The notes: generated by a model not told the origin, from the sequence alone. A stretch of DNA of 34,007 nucleotides from an uncultured Clostridia bacterium (GCA_947629945.1 CANRFR010000017.1:1-34007); one strand, 5' to 3'. Positions 1-10,041 are shown, counted from the first letter of the stretch. A program made the numbers and translations.

Positions 1-87
1 CAAATGTCCCAAGTGCAGTCCGTCAAAATATCCGAGCGCGACAGCCGTCTTTTCGCGGGCGGGCGCGCCGTAAGTTATGTCAATCAA
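1..87 (-). CDS. ribF: Bifunctional riboflavin kinase/FAD synthetase, N-terminus (partial, runs off window)
   Basis: Minus-strand translation from a TTG just after the truB stop: LIDITYGAPAREKTAVALGYFDGLHLGHL; the ALGYFDGLHLGH nucleotidyltransferase motif is typical of RibF; truB-ribF order is conserved. Confidence 0.85.
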   Translation of the reverse strand, partial: MIDITYGAPAREKTAVALGYFDGLHLGHL

Positions 88-88
88 A

Positions 89-964
89 TTAATCACCGTT
101 AAATCGTTTTACGGAAATCAACTCATCGTCCGCGATCTTCGCAACGCCGATAAACTTTTCTCCGTAAACTCTGTAAAATCCCTCGTTAAAATTCCCGTGA
201 AGTCGTTTAACATCAAGCCGCACGCCGTTAAGATACAGCCGCTCTTGAACGCTGTCAAGCCGTATTTCGGGATACTCAGCAAAAACGCTCTCAACGGGTC
301 TCAAAAGCCGCTCCAGTTCTTCCGTCGACTTGACTTTCAATTCTTCAAGCGGAAAACTCTCGGCAAGCGAGTAGCCGCAAGCGCGGGTTCTGACCAAACT
401 TGTCATGACCGCGCCAACGCCAAGCGCCGCACCAATGTCGTCCACTAACGTGCGAATGTACGTGCCGCTCGAGCAGTCTACTTCAATAACGCCGTCCGAG
501 CCGTCAAACTCGATAAGCTCCAGCCGCGAAATATTCACCGGACGCGGCTTGCGCTCCACCTCGATACCTTTCCGCGCAAGGTCGCACAGCTTCTGACCGT
601 TGACCTTAAGCGCCGAATACATCGGCGGAATTTGTAAAATATCGCCCTTAAATTTCTCAAGCGCTTTCAGCAGCATTTCCTCGGAAATATTAACCGATTT
701 TTGCTCCGTGCATTTTCCCCAGATATCCAAAGTATCCGAAGTAAGCCCCAGCCGAAATCCCGCTCTGTAACTCTTCCCGCTCTCGGGCAAAACGGATACC
801 GCCTTCGTCGCGTTTCCGACGAACACGGGCAAAACGCCCGTAGCCATTGGGTCGAGCGTTCCGCTGTGCCCGACTTTTTTCGTTTTGAAGCACCCGCGCA
901 TTATCGCCACAACGTCAAACGACGTGAACTCGCGCGGCTTGTTCACAATAATTATACCGTTCAT
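89..964 (-). CDS. truB: tRNA pseudouridine(55) synthase TruB
   Basis: MNGIIIVNKPREFTSFDVV...KVGHSGTLDPMATGVLPV, hallmark TruB motifs; start set at MNGI rather than the longer ORF start. Confidence 0.95.
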   Translation of the reverse strand: MNGIIIVNKPREFTSFDVVAIMRGCFKTKKVGHSGTLDPMATGVLPVFVGNATKAVSVLPESGKSYRAGFRLGLTSDTLDIWGKCTEQKSVNISEEMLLKALEKFKGDILQIPPMYSALKVNGQKLCDLARKGIEVERKPRPVNISRLELIEFDGSDGVIEVDCSSGTYIRTLVDDIGAALGVGAVMTSLVRTRACGYSLAESFPLEELKVKSTEELERLLRPVESVFAEYPEIRLDSVQERLYLNGVRLDVKRLHGNFNEGFYRVYGEKFIGVAKIADDELISVKRFNGD

Positions 965-1920
965 TTGCCGAGCGCCTTCCGAACCGCCTCGCAAGCCGCT
1001 TTGATTATCTCGTCCTCTGCGTTCTGCAAGCCGTTAAAGAACGAACAGCCGCCCGCTCTCGCATGACCGCCGCCGCCGAACCGCGCGCAGACCTCTGCGG
1101 CATTCACAAGCTGACTTGTTCTAAGCGACGCTTTAAACTCGCCGCTCTTTTTTTCTTTGATACAAATACCCACGTCCACTCCCTCGATCTGCCGCGGTAT
1201 GTTCGCCAAAGCGCCAACGTCGTCGCTGTCCACGTCAACGCTGTTTATGAGAGACTGCGTTACGGTTATTATCGCAACTCTGCCGCCCTCAAAATAACGA
1301 ATGGTTTTCAGCGCTTCCTGTTCGAGTTTTATGCGGCCTTGTGTTTTGAGGTCGAAGTTGACATAATTTATCATTGCATAGTCCGCGCCGAATTTCATCA
1401 TCTCCGCCGCAATAAGGTGGGTCTGCGGCGTGGTGTTCGAGAATTTAAAGCACCCCGTGTCGGTTGCCGTGCCCGTGTAAACGCAGTTCGCAAGCTCTTT
1501 GTCGAACGGCACGCCGAGAGCGTTTATCACCTCGTACATGAGTTCGCACGCCGCCGCGTATTCCGCGCGGACAAGAGTGCGCTTCGCGTAATCGGTGTTG
1601 GTCTCATGGTGGTCTATACACAATTCCGCCGTATCGCCGACTTCTTTCATATCGCCGAGCAGCTTCGTATCGGCAACGTCCACGCAGACCACGGTTTTCG
1701 TCTCAAATTCCTGTTCCTCAGCCGCCGCAAAAAGATACTCAAACTTCTTGGGTATCTCGTCGGGGCAGACCGCTTTTGCGCGCTTTCCCATTCTCTGCAA
1801 AGTGCCGCATAGTGCATATCCGCAGCCGAGCGTATCTCCGTCGGGAGACGCGTGCATAAGAATCAGAAAATCGTCGTTCAACTTTAAGAACTCCGCCGCC
1901 TGCCTTACGTCAATCTTCAT
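961..1920 (-). CDS. nrnA: DHH/DHHA1 phosphoesterase (oligoribonuclease/pAp phosphatase NrnA-type)
   Basis: MHASPDGDTLGCGYAL, CIDHHETN, C-terminal GGGGHARAGG motifs; located between rbfA and truB. Confidence 0.88.
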   Translation of the reverse strand: MKIDVRQAAEFLKLNDDFLILMHASPDGDTLGCGYALCGTLQRMGKRAKAVCPDEIPKKFEYLFAAAEEQEFETKTVVCVDVADTKLLGDMKEVGDTAELCIDHHETNTDYAKRTLVRAEYAAACELMYEVINALGVPFDKELANCVYTGTATDTGCFKFSNTTPQTHLIAAEMMKFGADYAMINYVNFDLKTQGRIKLEQEALKTIRYFEGGRVAIITVTQSLINSVDVDSDDVGALANIPRQIEGVDVGICIKEKKSGEFKASLRTSQLVNAAEVCARFGGGGHARAGGCSFFNGLQNAEDEIIKAACEAVRKALGK

Positions 1921-2305
1921 CGCCGTCCTCCTTGTCGGAGCTTTGCGAATTATCCTCCGCATGCTTGGGCAAATGCGCGATTATATCTTCAATGTGTTCG
2001 CTGTATTCAAGCGAGTTGTCGGGCTGAAAAATAAGTTCGGGAATTTTACGCATACGAACGGCTCCCGCGATCTGCTTTTTAAAGTAGCCGCTTGCCGCCG
2101 TCATTCCCTCGACAGCCTTTGCCGTGACATCCGAACCGCCCAAACAAGCCACCCATACCTTACAGTAGCTCATATCGTTGGTAAGCTCGCAGCGCGTTAC
2201 CGTCACGAAATTTTTCGCGACGCGCGGGTCTTTGACGCCGCTTACCGCCGCAGAAATCTCGCGCCGAATATCCTCGCTCAATCTTTTGATATTAAAGTTA
2301 GCCAT
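1910..2305 (-). CDS. rbfA: Ribosome-binding factor A
   Basis: MANFNIKRLSEDIRREISAAVSGVKDPRVAKNFVTVTRCELTNDMSYCKVWV; downstream of infB. Confidence 0.93.
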   Translation of the reverse strand: MANFNIKRLSEDIRREISAAVSGVKDPRVAKNFVTVTRCELTNDMSYCKVWVACLGGSDVTAKAVEGMTAASGYFKKQIAGAVRMRKIPELIFQPDNSLEYSEHIEDIIAHLPKHAEDNSQSSDKEDGDED

Positions 2306-2329
2306 TTTAGCCTCCTTTACTTAAACCAC

Positions 2330-5113
2330 TCACTCGCGGTACTCTTCCATAACGTACGCCTCAAAAATGTCGCCCTCTTTGATGTCAGTAAACTTTTCAA
2401 GGCTAATGCCGCACTCAAAGCCCGCCGCAACTTCCTTGACCGCGTCCTTGAAGCGCTGCAAGCCCGCGATCTTATCGTCGCCGACTACAATGCCGTCGCG
2501 GACTATACGAACCTGTCCGTTTCTCGCGACCTTGCCGTCCAAAACATAAGAACCCGCAACAATACCGATATTTGACAGCTTCATAACCTTGCGGACTTCA
2601 ACGCGTCCAAGCTGCACCTCGCGGAACTTCGGCGCCAACATACCCTTCATAGCCGCCGTGATGTCCTCGATAGCGTCATAGATAACTCTGTAAAGGCGAA
2701 TTTCAACGCCCTCGCGCTTTGCGGACTCCTCCGCCGACGGGTGCGGACGAACGTTAAATCCTACGATGATAGCTCCCGAAGCCATAGCGAGCATAACGTC
2801 GCTCTCGCTTACCGCGCCAACGCCGCCGTGTATCACCTTAACGCGCACTTCATCATTCTGTATCTTCATAAGCGACTGGGTTACCGCTTCCACAGAACCC
2901 TGAACGTCTGCTTTAACGATTATCGGCAGTTCCTTGACTTCGCCTTGCTCAATAGAACTGAACAGATTGTCAAGCGTGACTTTCTGATAACTCTTGAACT
3001 GCTCTTCCTTAGCTTCGCGCTTACGCTTCTCAACAAGTTCACGAGCCAGCTTTTCATCTTCAACGGCGTTGAACGTGTCGCCGGCGCTCGGAACTTCCGA
3101 AAGACCCATTATCTCTACCGGTACAGAAGGTCCCGCTTCGGTAACGGTTCTGCCCTTATCGTCGCGCATTACGCGGATACGTCCGACGGAAGCGCCCGCG
3201 ATAAGGATATCGCCCGTATGAAGCGTTCCGTTCTGAACGAGCAGCGTTGCGATAGGACCTCTCGCCTTATCCAAACGCGCCTCGATAACCGCGCCCACAG
3301 CCAGCCTGTTCGGGTTAGCTTTAAGCTCCATAACATCGGCGGTAAGACCCACCATTTCAAGCAGCTTATCCATACCCTCGCCCGTCTTAGCTGAAACGGG
3401 TACGCAAATGATATCGCCGCCCCAGTCCTCGCAAACAAGGTCGTATTTCGTAAGCTCTTCCTTGATTTTCTCGGGATTAGCGCCCTCTTTATCTATTTTG
3501 TTCATCGCGACGATTATCTGAACGCCCGCCGCTTTAGCGTGGTTTATCGCTTCAACAGTCTGCGGCATAATGCCGTCGTCGGCGGCCACTACAAGAATAG
3601 CGATATCGGTTATCATAGCGCCGCGCGCTCTCATAGAAGTAAACGCCTCGTGTCCGGGAGTATCCAAAAACGTAATGTCGCGGTCCTCCAAATGAACTCG
3701 GTACGCGCCGATATGCTGCGTAATGCCGCCCGCTTCGGTAGTCTGAACGCTTGCATGGCGAATATAGTCCAGAATGGACGTTTTGCCGTGGTCAACGTGA
3801 CCCATTACTACGACTACGGGCGAACGCGGCTGCAAATCCTCGGGAGCGTCGGGAGTATCCTCGAACAGACGTTCCTCGATAGTAACGATGACTTCTTTCT
3901 CGACCTTAGCGCCCAGTTCTTCAGCGACCAAAGACGCGGTATCGAAATCTATAGTCTCGTTGATATTCGCCATAACGCCCAAACCGAACAGCTTTTTGAT
4001 GACCTCGGATGCTGTAACTTTAAGGCGCGTCGCCAATTCGCCGACAACTATCTCGTCGGGTATCTGAACTTTAAGCTGCTGCTTTCTCGCGCGCTCCAAC
4101 TCCAAACGCTTCAGCTTCTGCGCTTCGGTCTCACGCTGCTTGCCGTACTGCTTGCCCTTTTGCTGCGACTTCTGATTTATTTTCTGCTTGTTGCGGAAGT
4201 TATCGTTGTTCATACGTCCCGCGGGGGCGATAGTCTCATAGCGCTCGTTGTATTTGTCGAGTTCAACATAGCTGCCGCGCGTATCTACGCGCTTGGTTAT
4301 CTGTTCGCCGTGCTGAACCGCTCCGCCTTTCTGCTTCTGCTTGGGGGGATCGTTCACCTTAAGCTTGCTGGAGTCAATGACGGGCTTTGCGGGATTTTTT
4401 GCCGCCACGGGAGCTTTAGGCTGAGGCTTCTTGACCTCGGTCTTTTTGTTCTCGTTCTTGCCTTGGGGCTTATCCGAACGGTTGTCGCGCGGTCTGTTGT
4501 CCTTAACGACTGCCGCCGCTTCAACCTTCTGTACCGTCTTGGAATCCTCGGGCTTGGGCTTTTCCTCCATTTTTGGCTCGGACTTCGGTTTTTTCTCTGC
4601 CTTGACCCCTGTCTTAGCCGCATCCGCCTTGACCACGGTCTTGGGTTCTTCCGCCTTGACCTGAGCTTTCGGCTCTTCTTTTACGGCTTGCTGCGCGGGC
4701 TGCGCTTGCTTAACGGCTTTTTCGGATTTTTCCGTTTTCGCCGACTTTTCGGGCTTCTCGGACTTCTCCTTAACGGGCTTCTTCTCCGATTTTGCGGACG
4801 TTTCCTCTGCCTGAACGGCGCTTTCGTCCTTTTTAGCCGCTTTCTTTTTCGCGGGCTTTTCTTTAACGGCAGCGGACTTCTCCGTTTTAATGTCCTTAGT
4901 GGTCGCAAACGTCTTCATAACGTTCTCGACCTCATATTTTTCCGTAAATTTTTGCAAGACGTAGCCCACCTCGTCAGACGTAAGGGAGCTTTGTCCTTTT
5001 CTTGCTGTGTCGCTCGGGAACGCCTTGTCAAGAAGCTCTATAAGCTCCGACTTGTCAACGTTCAAATCACGGGCAACATCCTGTAATTTGTATTTTATCT
5101 GTTTACTTGGCAA
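2330..5113 (-). CDS. infB: Translation initiation factor IF-2
   Basis: 927 aa with GTPase G1-G4 motifs ([27 protein letters not shown]) and a long Lys/Glu/Ala/Pro-rich N-terminal region. Confidence 0.98.
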   Translation of the reverse strand: MPSKQIKYKLQDVARDLNVDKSELIELLDKAFPSDTARKGQSSLTSDEVGYVLQKFTEKYEVENVMKTFATTKDIKTEKSAAVKEKPAKKKAAKKDESAVQAEETSAKSEKKPVKEKSEKPEKSAKTEKSEKAVKQAQPAQQAVKEEPKAQVKAEEPKTVVKADAAKTGVKAEKKPKSEPKMEEKPKPEDSKTVQKVEAAAVVKDNRPRDNRSDKPQGKNENKKTEVKKPQPKAPVAAKNPAKPVIDSSKLKVNDPPKQKQKGGAVQHGEQITKRVDTRGSYVELDKYNERYETIAPAGRMNNDNFRNKQKINQKSQQKGKQYGKQRETEAQKLKRLELERARKQQLKVQIPDEIVVGELATRLKVTASEVIKKLFGLGVMANINETIDFDTASLVAEELGAKVEKEVIVTIEERLFEDTPDAPEDLQPRSPVVVVMGHVDHGKTSILDYIRHASVQTTEAGGITQHIGAYRVHLEDRDITFLDTPGHEAFTSMRARGAMITDIAILVVAADDGIMPQTVEAINHAKAAGVQIIVAMNKIDKEGANPEKIKEELTKYDLVCEDWGGDIICVPVSAKTGEGMDKLLEMVGLTADVMELKANPNRLAVGAVIEARLDKARGPIATLLVQNGTLHTGDILIAGASVGRIRVMRDDKGRTVTEAGPSVPVEIMGLSEVPSAGDTFNAVEDEKLARELVEKRKREAKEEQFKSYQKVTLDNLFSSIEQGEVKELPIIVKADVQGSVEAVTQSLMKIQNDEVRVKVIHGGVGAVSESDVMLAMASGAIIVGFNVRPHPSAEESAKREGVEIRLYRVIYDAIEDITAAMKGMLAPKFREVQLGRVEVRKVMKLSNIGIVAGSYVLDGKVARNGQVRIVRDGIVVGDDKIAGLQRFKDAVKEVAAGFECGISLEKFTDIKEGDIFEAYVMEEYRE

Positions 5114-5221
5114 TGTAAATTTCCTCCAAAAAATTAGATTTAATAAACCTCTTTTTGTCTCTCCACATCCTGCGAAAAGACGTTTTCGTTTTAAAATTAA
5201 GCACTCAAAACGGCGAAGAAG

Positions 5222-5521
5222 TCAAGTTATGTTCTTTTTTATTGAACCGTAAAGTCCCTCGTCGGCAACGAAGAAAACGCCCGCTCTTTTACCGAGAGCC
5301 TCCTCCGCGTCGTCCATAGTGAACTCTGCTTTTTTTACTTCAACATCAAATTTTTGCGCGTGAAAAAGCACTTCTTTTTCGGTTTTCGGCGAAACGTCGC
5401 GACTTAGTATCACGCCGCCCGCCTTTTTGCTTTTCATCTCATCGCAAACGGCGTCAAAGCCTATTGTCAGCTTGCCCGCGCGTCTGCAAAGGCACAGCGT
5501 TGAAAGCGATTTACTGTTTAT
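5222..5521 (-). CDS. ylxQ: L7Ae/YlxQ-family ribosomal protein, probable non-AUG (ATA) start
   Basis: The ORF track starts at the internal ATG (5437), but the frame is open upstream and encodes (I)NSKSLSTLCLCRRAGKLTIGFDAVCDE-MKSKKAGGVILSRD..., the conserved YlxQ N-terminus; AAGGAG at 5532-5537 precedes ATA at 5519-5521. Confidence 0.8.
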   Translation of the reverse strand: MNSKSLSTLCLCRRAGKLTIGFDAVCDEMKSKKAGGVILSRDVSPKTEKEVLFHAQKFDVEVKKAEFTMDDAEEALGKRAGVFFVADEGLYGSIKKNIT

Positions 5522-5795
5522 TTGCGGTCAGCTCCTTTTCAAGTTCGTCGTATATCTCGGACGGCACTTGGCACTTGAACGAGCGTTCGAGCTTTTTACC
5601 CTTTCGCGCCAGCTCCAGACACTTCATCTCGTTACAGATATACGCGCCGCGCCCCGACTTTTTTCCCGTGGGATCCACAGAAAAATTGCCGTCCTTATCG
5701 CGGACTATCCTAACAGCGCCCTTTTTTCCGATCATCTCGCCGCAGCCGACGCATTTTCTTTGCGGCACGCGCTTGACCGCGGTATTTTTCTGCAT
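5511..5795 (-). CDS. rnpM: YlxR/RnpM family RNA-binding protein
   Basis: VPQRKCVGCGEMIGKKGAVRIVR...GRGAYICNEMKCLELARKGKKLERSF; between nusA and ylxQ. Confidence 0.92.
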   Translation of the reverse strand: MQKNTAVKRVPQRKCVGCGEMIGKKGAVRIVRDKDGNFSVDPTGKKSGRGAYICNEMKCLELARKGKKLERSFKCQVPSEIYDELEKELTANKQ

Positions 5796-5804
5796 ATCCG
5801 CTCC

Positions 5805-7088
5805 TTACTCCGCGTTCGCGGGCTGAGTTTCCTCTGCGGAAGTCTCGCCCTGTACTTCACCTTGCACTTCGTTCTGTACTTCGTCTTGAACTTCGCTTGA
5901 TTCGCCCTGTTCACCGTCTGCTTCCTCGCCCTCGGGGTGGAGGTACTTTTCTTCAAGCGGCACAACCTCAAAATCCTCGGGAGTAACGTTGCTTTCGGAC
6001 TTGATGTCGATTTTATAGCCCGTAAGCTTAGCCGCGAGCCACGCGTTCTGACCCTTGTTTCCGATAGCAAGCGAAAGCTGATTATCGGGAACAACTGCCT
6101 TACATTCACGCTTGTCGGGATTAGGATTAGTGATAACGACCTTAGATACCTCGGCAGGCTTCAGCGCTTGCTTTATAAATTCCTCGGGTACATCGCTGTA
6201 CATCACCACGTCAACCTTTTCGCCCTTTATCTCCTTGGTCACCGCGTTTATACGACTCTTTTGAGGACCGATACACGCGCCCAGCGCGTCAACATTGGGG
6301 TCGTTGCTCCAAACGGCGATCTTGCTGCGGCTTCCGGGAGCGCGGCTTACCGCCTTTATCTCAACGGTACCGTCGTAAATTTCGGGGCACTCCAACTCAA
6401 ACAAGCGCTTGATGAGCCACTTGTCGTTGCGCGATACTTTAAGCGTTTGGTTTTTCTCGCCCTCTTTGAACTCTTTGGAAACTCCGGAAATGTAAACCTT
6501 AATAACCTGACCGACCTCCAAAACCTCGCCCGGGATCTGCTCGGTACGCGGAAGCATAACCTCGTTGTGATTGATCTCCAGAGTAGCAAAGCCGGTTTTC
6601 GGCTCGATCTTAGTAACAGTCGCAGAAACCGCCTCGTCTTGATACTGTCCCCATATCTCGCTCAAACGCTGACGTTCCGCCGTTGAGAAGCCCTGACGGA
6701 TCAGGTCCTTGGCGTTCTTCGCGGCAATTCGCTTAAAGGTTTTCGTATCTATGGGGATACGAACGTGGTCGCCTACTTCAAGCGTCGGATCGATCTTCCG
6801 TGCTTCTTCAAGCACGATCTCCTTTTCCGGCTCGTAAAGAGTATCCACCACCTCAATGACCTCTTTAAGGATAGCTACGTCGAACCTACGGTTCTTCACG
6901 TCCACTTTAACGTCAACATAGTCCTCGTCATCGTCGAAATGCAAGTTGGTTTTAAGACTTCTTTCGATAGCGGACTTTATCTTATCGCCCAATATCTCGA
7001 TATCAATGCCCTTTTCCTCGGCAAGCGCCGAGAGATTTTCAAAAATATCGCCGTAATCTTCCCCTTTTGTTGTTTTTCTTTTAGCCAT
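5805..7088 (-). CDS. nusA: Transcription termination/antitermination factor NusA
   Basis: 427 aa; S1/KH domains (ELECPEIYDGTVEIKAVSRAPGSRSKIAVWSNDPNVDALGACIGPQ; LAIGNKGQNAWLAAKLTGYKIDIKSE). Confidence 0.97.
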   Translation of the reverse strand: MAKRKTTKGEDYGDIFENLSALAEEKGIDIEILGDKIKSAIERSLKTNLHFDDDEDYVDVKVDVKNRRFDVAILKEVIEVVDTLYEPEKEIVLEEARKIDPTLEVGDHVRIPIDTKTFKRIAAKNAKDLIRQGFSTAERQRLSEIWGQYQDEAVSATVTKIEPKTGFATLEINHNEVMLPRTEQIPGEVLEVGQVIKVYISGVSKEFKEGEKNQTLKVSRNDKWLIKRLFELECPEIYDGTVEIKAVSRAPGSRSKIAVWSNDPNVDALGACIGPQKSRINAVTKEIKGEKVDVVMYSDVPEEFIKQALKPAEVSKVVITNPNPDKRECKAVVPDNQLSLAIGNKGQNAWLAAKLTGYKIDIKSESNVTPEDFEVVPLEEKYLHPEGEEADGEQGESSEVQDEVQNEVQGEVQGETSAEETQPANAE

Positions 7089-7134
7089 TTTCCCTTAGTC
7101 CTCCAATTTCATAATTTATAATACAAGTTTTGAC

Positions 7135-7635
7135 TTAACCCATAAGGTCGTCAAAATCGTCAAAGTCATCGTAATTTATCGCTGAGATATCCGAAACGGC
7201 AATCTGAGCCGTGCCGAACTCTCCGCTTACGTTCAGCCGTTCACCGTCGAACGCGTCAAGCACACACTTCACGCTCTTTTGCGGCAATCCCTCAACGAGT
7301 TTATAAGTTTTAAGCTTTATCTTTTTTCCAACTGAAAGCGGCAATTGTTCAATTCGCCGAACAGCGCGCTCCAGACCCGCCGAGCCTATCTCGAGATAGT
7401 CGATTTTGTCAATAAAATTCGACTTGTCTATCTCCGCGTTGATAATGCCGTCGATAGAGGTGCAGTCATCGATTGAAACGCCCTCCGGCTTGTCAATCAA
7501 GATACGCAGGTACCACGCCGCGCCCTCTTTAATGAACACTACGTCCCACAGCGAGTACCCGTGCTCCTCAACAATTGGACGGACAATTTTCTCCGCCGCC
7601 GCTTCCACAGCTCCAAAGCCTTTTGCAAGCGCCAT
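7135..7635 (-). CDS. rimP: Ribosome maturation factor RimP
   Basis: VRPIVEEHGYSLWDVVFIKEGAAWYLRILIDKPEGVSIDDC...SAGLERAV; ATG at 7635 with upstream SD aaggag. Confidence 0.93.
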   Translation of the reverse strand: MALAKGFGAVEAAAEKIVRPIVEEHGYSLWDVVFIKEGAAWYLRILIDKPEGVSIDDCTSIDGIINAEIDKSNFIDKIDYLEIGSAGLERAVRRIEQLPLSVGKKIKLKTYKLVEGLPQKSVKCVLDAFDGERLNVSGEFGTAQIAVSDISAINYDDFDDFDDLMG

Positions 7636-7668
7636 TTGATCACTCCTTAAATTTAACAAATAAAACTC

Positions 7669-7696
7669 AAAGACCGAGGTGAATTCCTCGGTCTTT
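7669..7696 (-). terminator. Terminator-like hairpin in the rimP leader (possible attenuator)
   Basis: Perfect 11-bp stem AAAGACCGAGG-tgaatt-CCTCGGTCTTT followed on the minus strand by gagttttatttg; lies downstream of the promoter at 7713-7741. Confidence 0.7.
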
Positions 7697-7712
7697 GCTT
7701 TACTATAGTAAT

Positions 7713-7741
7713 ATTATACCACAATCTTTCGCAAAAATCAA
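7713..7741 (-). promoter_or_regulatory. Predicted sigma-A promoter for rimP-nusA operon
   Basis: Minus-strand TTGATT-17 nt-TATAAT. Confidence 0.65.
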
Positions 7742-7759
7742 GGGGGTTTTAATAAAAAT

Positions 7760-8506
7760 TTAAAATTCGTTCACAGAATACAGAAGCGCGAGCTTAATTT
7801 GCACAAAAAGCTTGTTGGAAAGCCGCGCGTATTCGTCCGAAAGACCTTTTTCCTCGGCGTAAAACGGCGGCGATTCGTTCCACGAGCCCATACCGCCGAA
7901 AACGTCCGCTTTTTCCGCCGCATAAGACAGCCGCTGATTTTTTTCCGGCAACTCGGAAATTTCATCTCCCTCATCGGACAATCCGTTTTCAAGAATATCC
8001 AAAGCCTTATTGAAATATCCGGTCCAAAACGGCTGATCTATTTTTACGGCAAATTGTGCGATCTCGGAAAGAACTTTTTTGAACTCGTTGGTATTATCCT
8101 TGAACTTAGGTTTTTCCTTTGGTGCGTTATTCCATTCGTTCTCGAAATATTCAATACTCCAAAAGCGTTTGTTTTGGTCAAATTTCCATTTCAGTATAAA
8201 ATACGTGACCTTGCCCGAATTATAGAAGCACACAATGCACCCGCCCGAGGAATTGCTGAACCCGTGAATTTCTCGGTCACGCGCGCTTACGGGGAGCAAC
8301 ATAAAAATATCTTCAAGACCCGTCAGCTTCAGGCGCTCAAACCATTTTTCAGCGGATTTTTCTACGACCTCTCCGTTTTCGTAAAGAAATACGAATTTTT
8401 CGGAGTTTACATACTTAGGCATTTTGTAATTCAAATCCGCGCCGCTTTTTAAAGCGCTCCTCGCGGCAGCCGTCAGCAAACACAGTTCTCGCGTTTCACC
8501 GTTCAT
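7760..8506 (-). CDS. Hypothetical protein (~248 aa), translationally coupled to the CPCC protein
   Basis: MNGETRELCLLTAAARSALKSGADLNYKMPKYVNSEKFVF...; ATGA overlap with upstream CDS stop; no family recognised with confidence. Confidence 0.75.
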   Translation of the reverse strand: MNGETRELCLLTAAARSALKSGADLNYKMPKYVNSEKFVFLYENGEVVEKSAEKWFERLKLTGLEDIFMLLPVSARDREIHGFSNSSGGCIVCFYNSGKVTYFILKWKFDQNKRFWSIEYFENEWNNAPKEKPKFKDNTNEFKKVLSEIAQFAVKIDQPFWTGYFNKALDILENGLSDEGDEISELPEKNQRLSYAAEKADVFGGMGSWNESPPFYAEEKGLSDEYARLSNKLFVQIKLALLYSVNEF

Positions 8507-8799
8507 TTCAATTCCTCTCTTTTTGGCTTTCGCACATATGGTATCATATCTTTCTCGCACGCCCCGAATTTTTTGTAATTCTCCTTGCCTTGCCGCAGTG
8601 TCAAACCGTGATTTGCTCCCGACGGCTCGTCAAGCAAATCGTCGCCGCTAACCTCTCTGTCAACGCGAACGCCCTTTATACCGCCGTTTTCAAAAACAAG
8701 ATACGCGTCGTCCTCCCAAAAACAAACGGGGCAAATGTCATATCCGCCGCGCTCGTCGATTGTCAAGCAGCCGCAGCAAAGGCAAGGCAGTTTTCCCAT
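8503..8799 (-). CDS. Cysteine-rich CPCC-type protein
   Basis: MGKLPCLCCGCLTIDERGGYDICPVCFWEDDAYLVFE matches the CPCC family pattern (PCPCC...ERG.YEICPVCFWEDD). Confidence 0.8.
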   Translation of the reverse strand: MGKLPCLCCGCLTIDERGGYDICPVCFWEDDAYLVFENGGIKGVRVDREVSGDDLLDEPSGANHGLTLRQGKENYKKFGACEKDMIPYVRKPKREELK

Positions 8800-8825
8800 A
8801 AGAACCTCCAAAATGCTATGCGAAA

Positions 8826-8849
8826 ACCGCTCGGAACAATCCGAGCGGT
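8826..8849 (-). terminator. Rho-independent terminator downstream of rplA
   Basis: ACCGCTCGG-aacaat-CCGAGCGGT inverted repeat followed by TTTTC on the minus strand. Confidence 0.75.
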
Positions 8850-8873
8850 GATGGTTATCCTATTGTGGACGGT

Positions 8874-9566
8874 TTACACGCCAAACTTGAGCGTGTTCAC
8901 CTTAACGCCGGGTCCCATAGTCGACGAAACGGTGCAGCTCTTGATATACTGACCTTTCGCAGCCGCGGGCTTTGCCTTAGCTACCGCTTCCATAAGAGCG
9001 GTAAAGTTCTCGTCAAGCTTCGCCGCGCCAAAAGACGCCTTGCCGATTGGGCAGTGGATAATGTTCGCCTTGTCCAGACGATACTCGATCTTACCTGCCT
9101 TAGCTTCCTGAACAGCCTTAGCTACATCGGGGGTTACAGTACCCGCCTTGGGGTTAGGCATAAGACCTCTCGGACCGAGAACCTTACCCAAACGTCCTAC
9201 TTGACCCATCATATCGGGAGTCGCGATAACGACTTCAAAGTCCATCCAGCCGCCCTGGATCTTCGCAACGGTCTCGCTGTCCGCAATATAATCAGCGCCC
9301 GCCGCCTTAGCGTCGGCTTCTTTCTCGGGCTTGCAGAATACGAGCGTTCTGACAGCCTTACCTGTGCCGTTCGGCAGAACTACCGCACCGCGAACCTGCT
9401 GATCCGCGTGACGGGAGTCTACGCCCAAGCGAACGTGCAGCTCAACTGTCTCGTCAAACTTCGCCTTAGCGGTCTTGCAGACCAAATCAAGAGCCTCCGT
9501 GGACTCATAAACCTTAGTGGAATCAACGAGCTTTGCGCTCTCATTATACTTTTTTCCGTGTTTCAT
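8874..9566 (-). CDS. rplA: 50S ribosomal protein L1
   Basis: [50 protein letters not shown]...[15 protein letters not shown]. Confidence 0.97.
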   Translation of the reverse strand: MKHGKKYNESAKLVDSTKVYESTEALDLVCKTAKAKFDETVELHVRLGVDSRHADQQVRGAVVLPNGTGKAVRTLVFCKPEKEADAKAAGADYIADSETVAKIQGGWMDFEVVIATPDMMGQVGRLGKVLGPRGLMPNPKAGTVTPDVAKAVQEAKAGKIEYRLDKANIIHCPIGKASFGAAKLDENFTALMEAVAKAKPAAAKGQYIKSCTVSSTMGPGVKVNTLKFGV

Positions 9567-9615
9567 GTGATATCCTCCTTGTGGTCAATCGGGCAGCCGC
9601 CCTCCCACTTCAATA

Positions 9616-10041
9616 TTAGTCAACAACCTCTACGCCCATAGAACGACAGGTTCCCGCGATCATCGAAATAGCGGTATCAACAGTGGCTGCGTTAAGGTCG
9701 GGCATCTTCATCTCCGCGATCTCCTTAAGCTGCGCCTGAGTGATCTTTGCAACCTTAGTCTTATTGGGAACACCCGAACCGCTCTCAATCTTGCAAGCTT
9801 TCTTTATAAGAACGCTCGCGGGAGGAGTCTTGGTGATAAACGAAAAACTTCTGTCCGCGTAAACCGTGATAACAACGGGGATTATAAGACCCGCTTTATC
9901 CTTGGTGCGCTCGTTGAACTCTTTGGTAAACGACATAATATTAACGCCGTGCTGACCCAACGCGGGACCAACAGGCGGAGCCGGCGTAGCCTTGCCGGCA
10001 GGAATTTGCAATTTTATAAATCCTACAACTTTCTGTGCCAT
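9616..10041 (-). CDS. rplK: 50S ribosomal protein L11
   Basis: [46 protein letters not shown]. Confidence 0.98.
   Translation of the reverse strand: MAQKVVGFIKLQIPAGKATPAPPVGPALGQHGVNIMSFTKEFNERTKDKAGLIIPVVITVYADRSFSFITKTPPASVLIKKACKIESGSGVPNKTKVAKITQAQLKEIAEMKMPDLNAATVDTAISMIAGTCRSMGVEVVD

Noticed and set aside
1595-2575. 326-aa plus-strand ORF across nrnA/rbfA/infB
   Set aside because: Antisense to three well-supported core genes; spurious.
3539-5086. 515-aa plus-strand ORF antisense to infB
   Set aside because: Leu/Phe/Arg-rich translation opposite the Lys/Glu-rich IF2 N-terminus; a shadow of codon bias, with no recognisable domain.
8865-9641. 258-aa plus-strand ORF opposite rplA
   Set aside because: Antisense to a clear L1 gene; low-complexity translation without family features.
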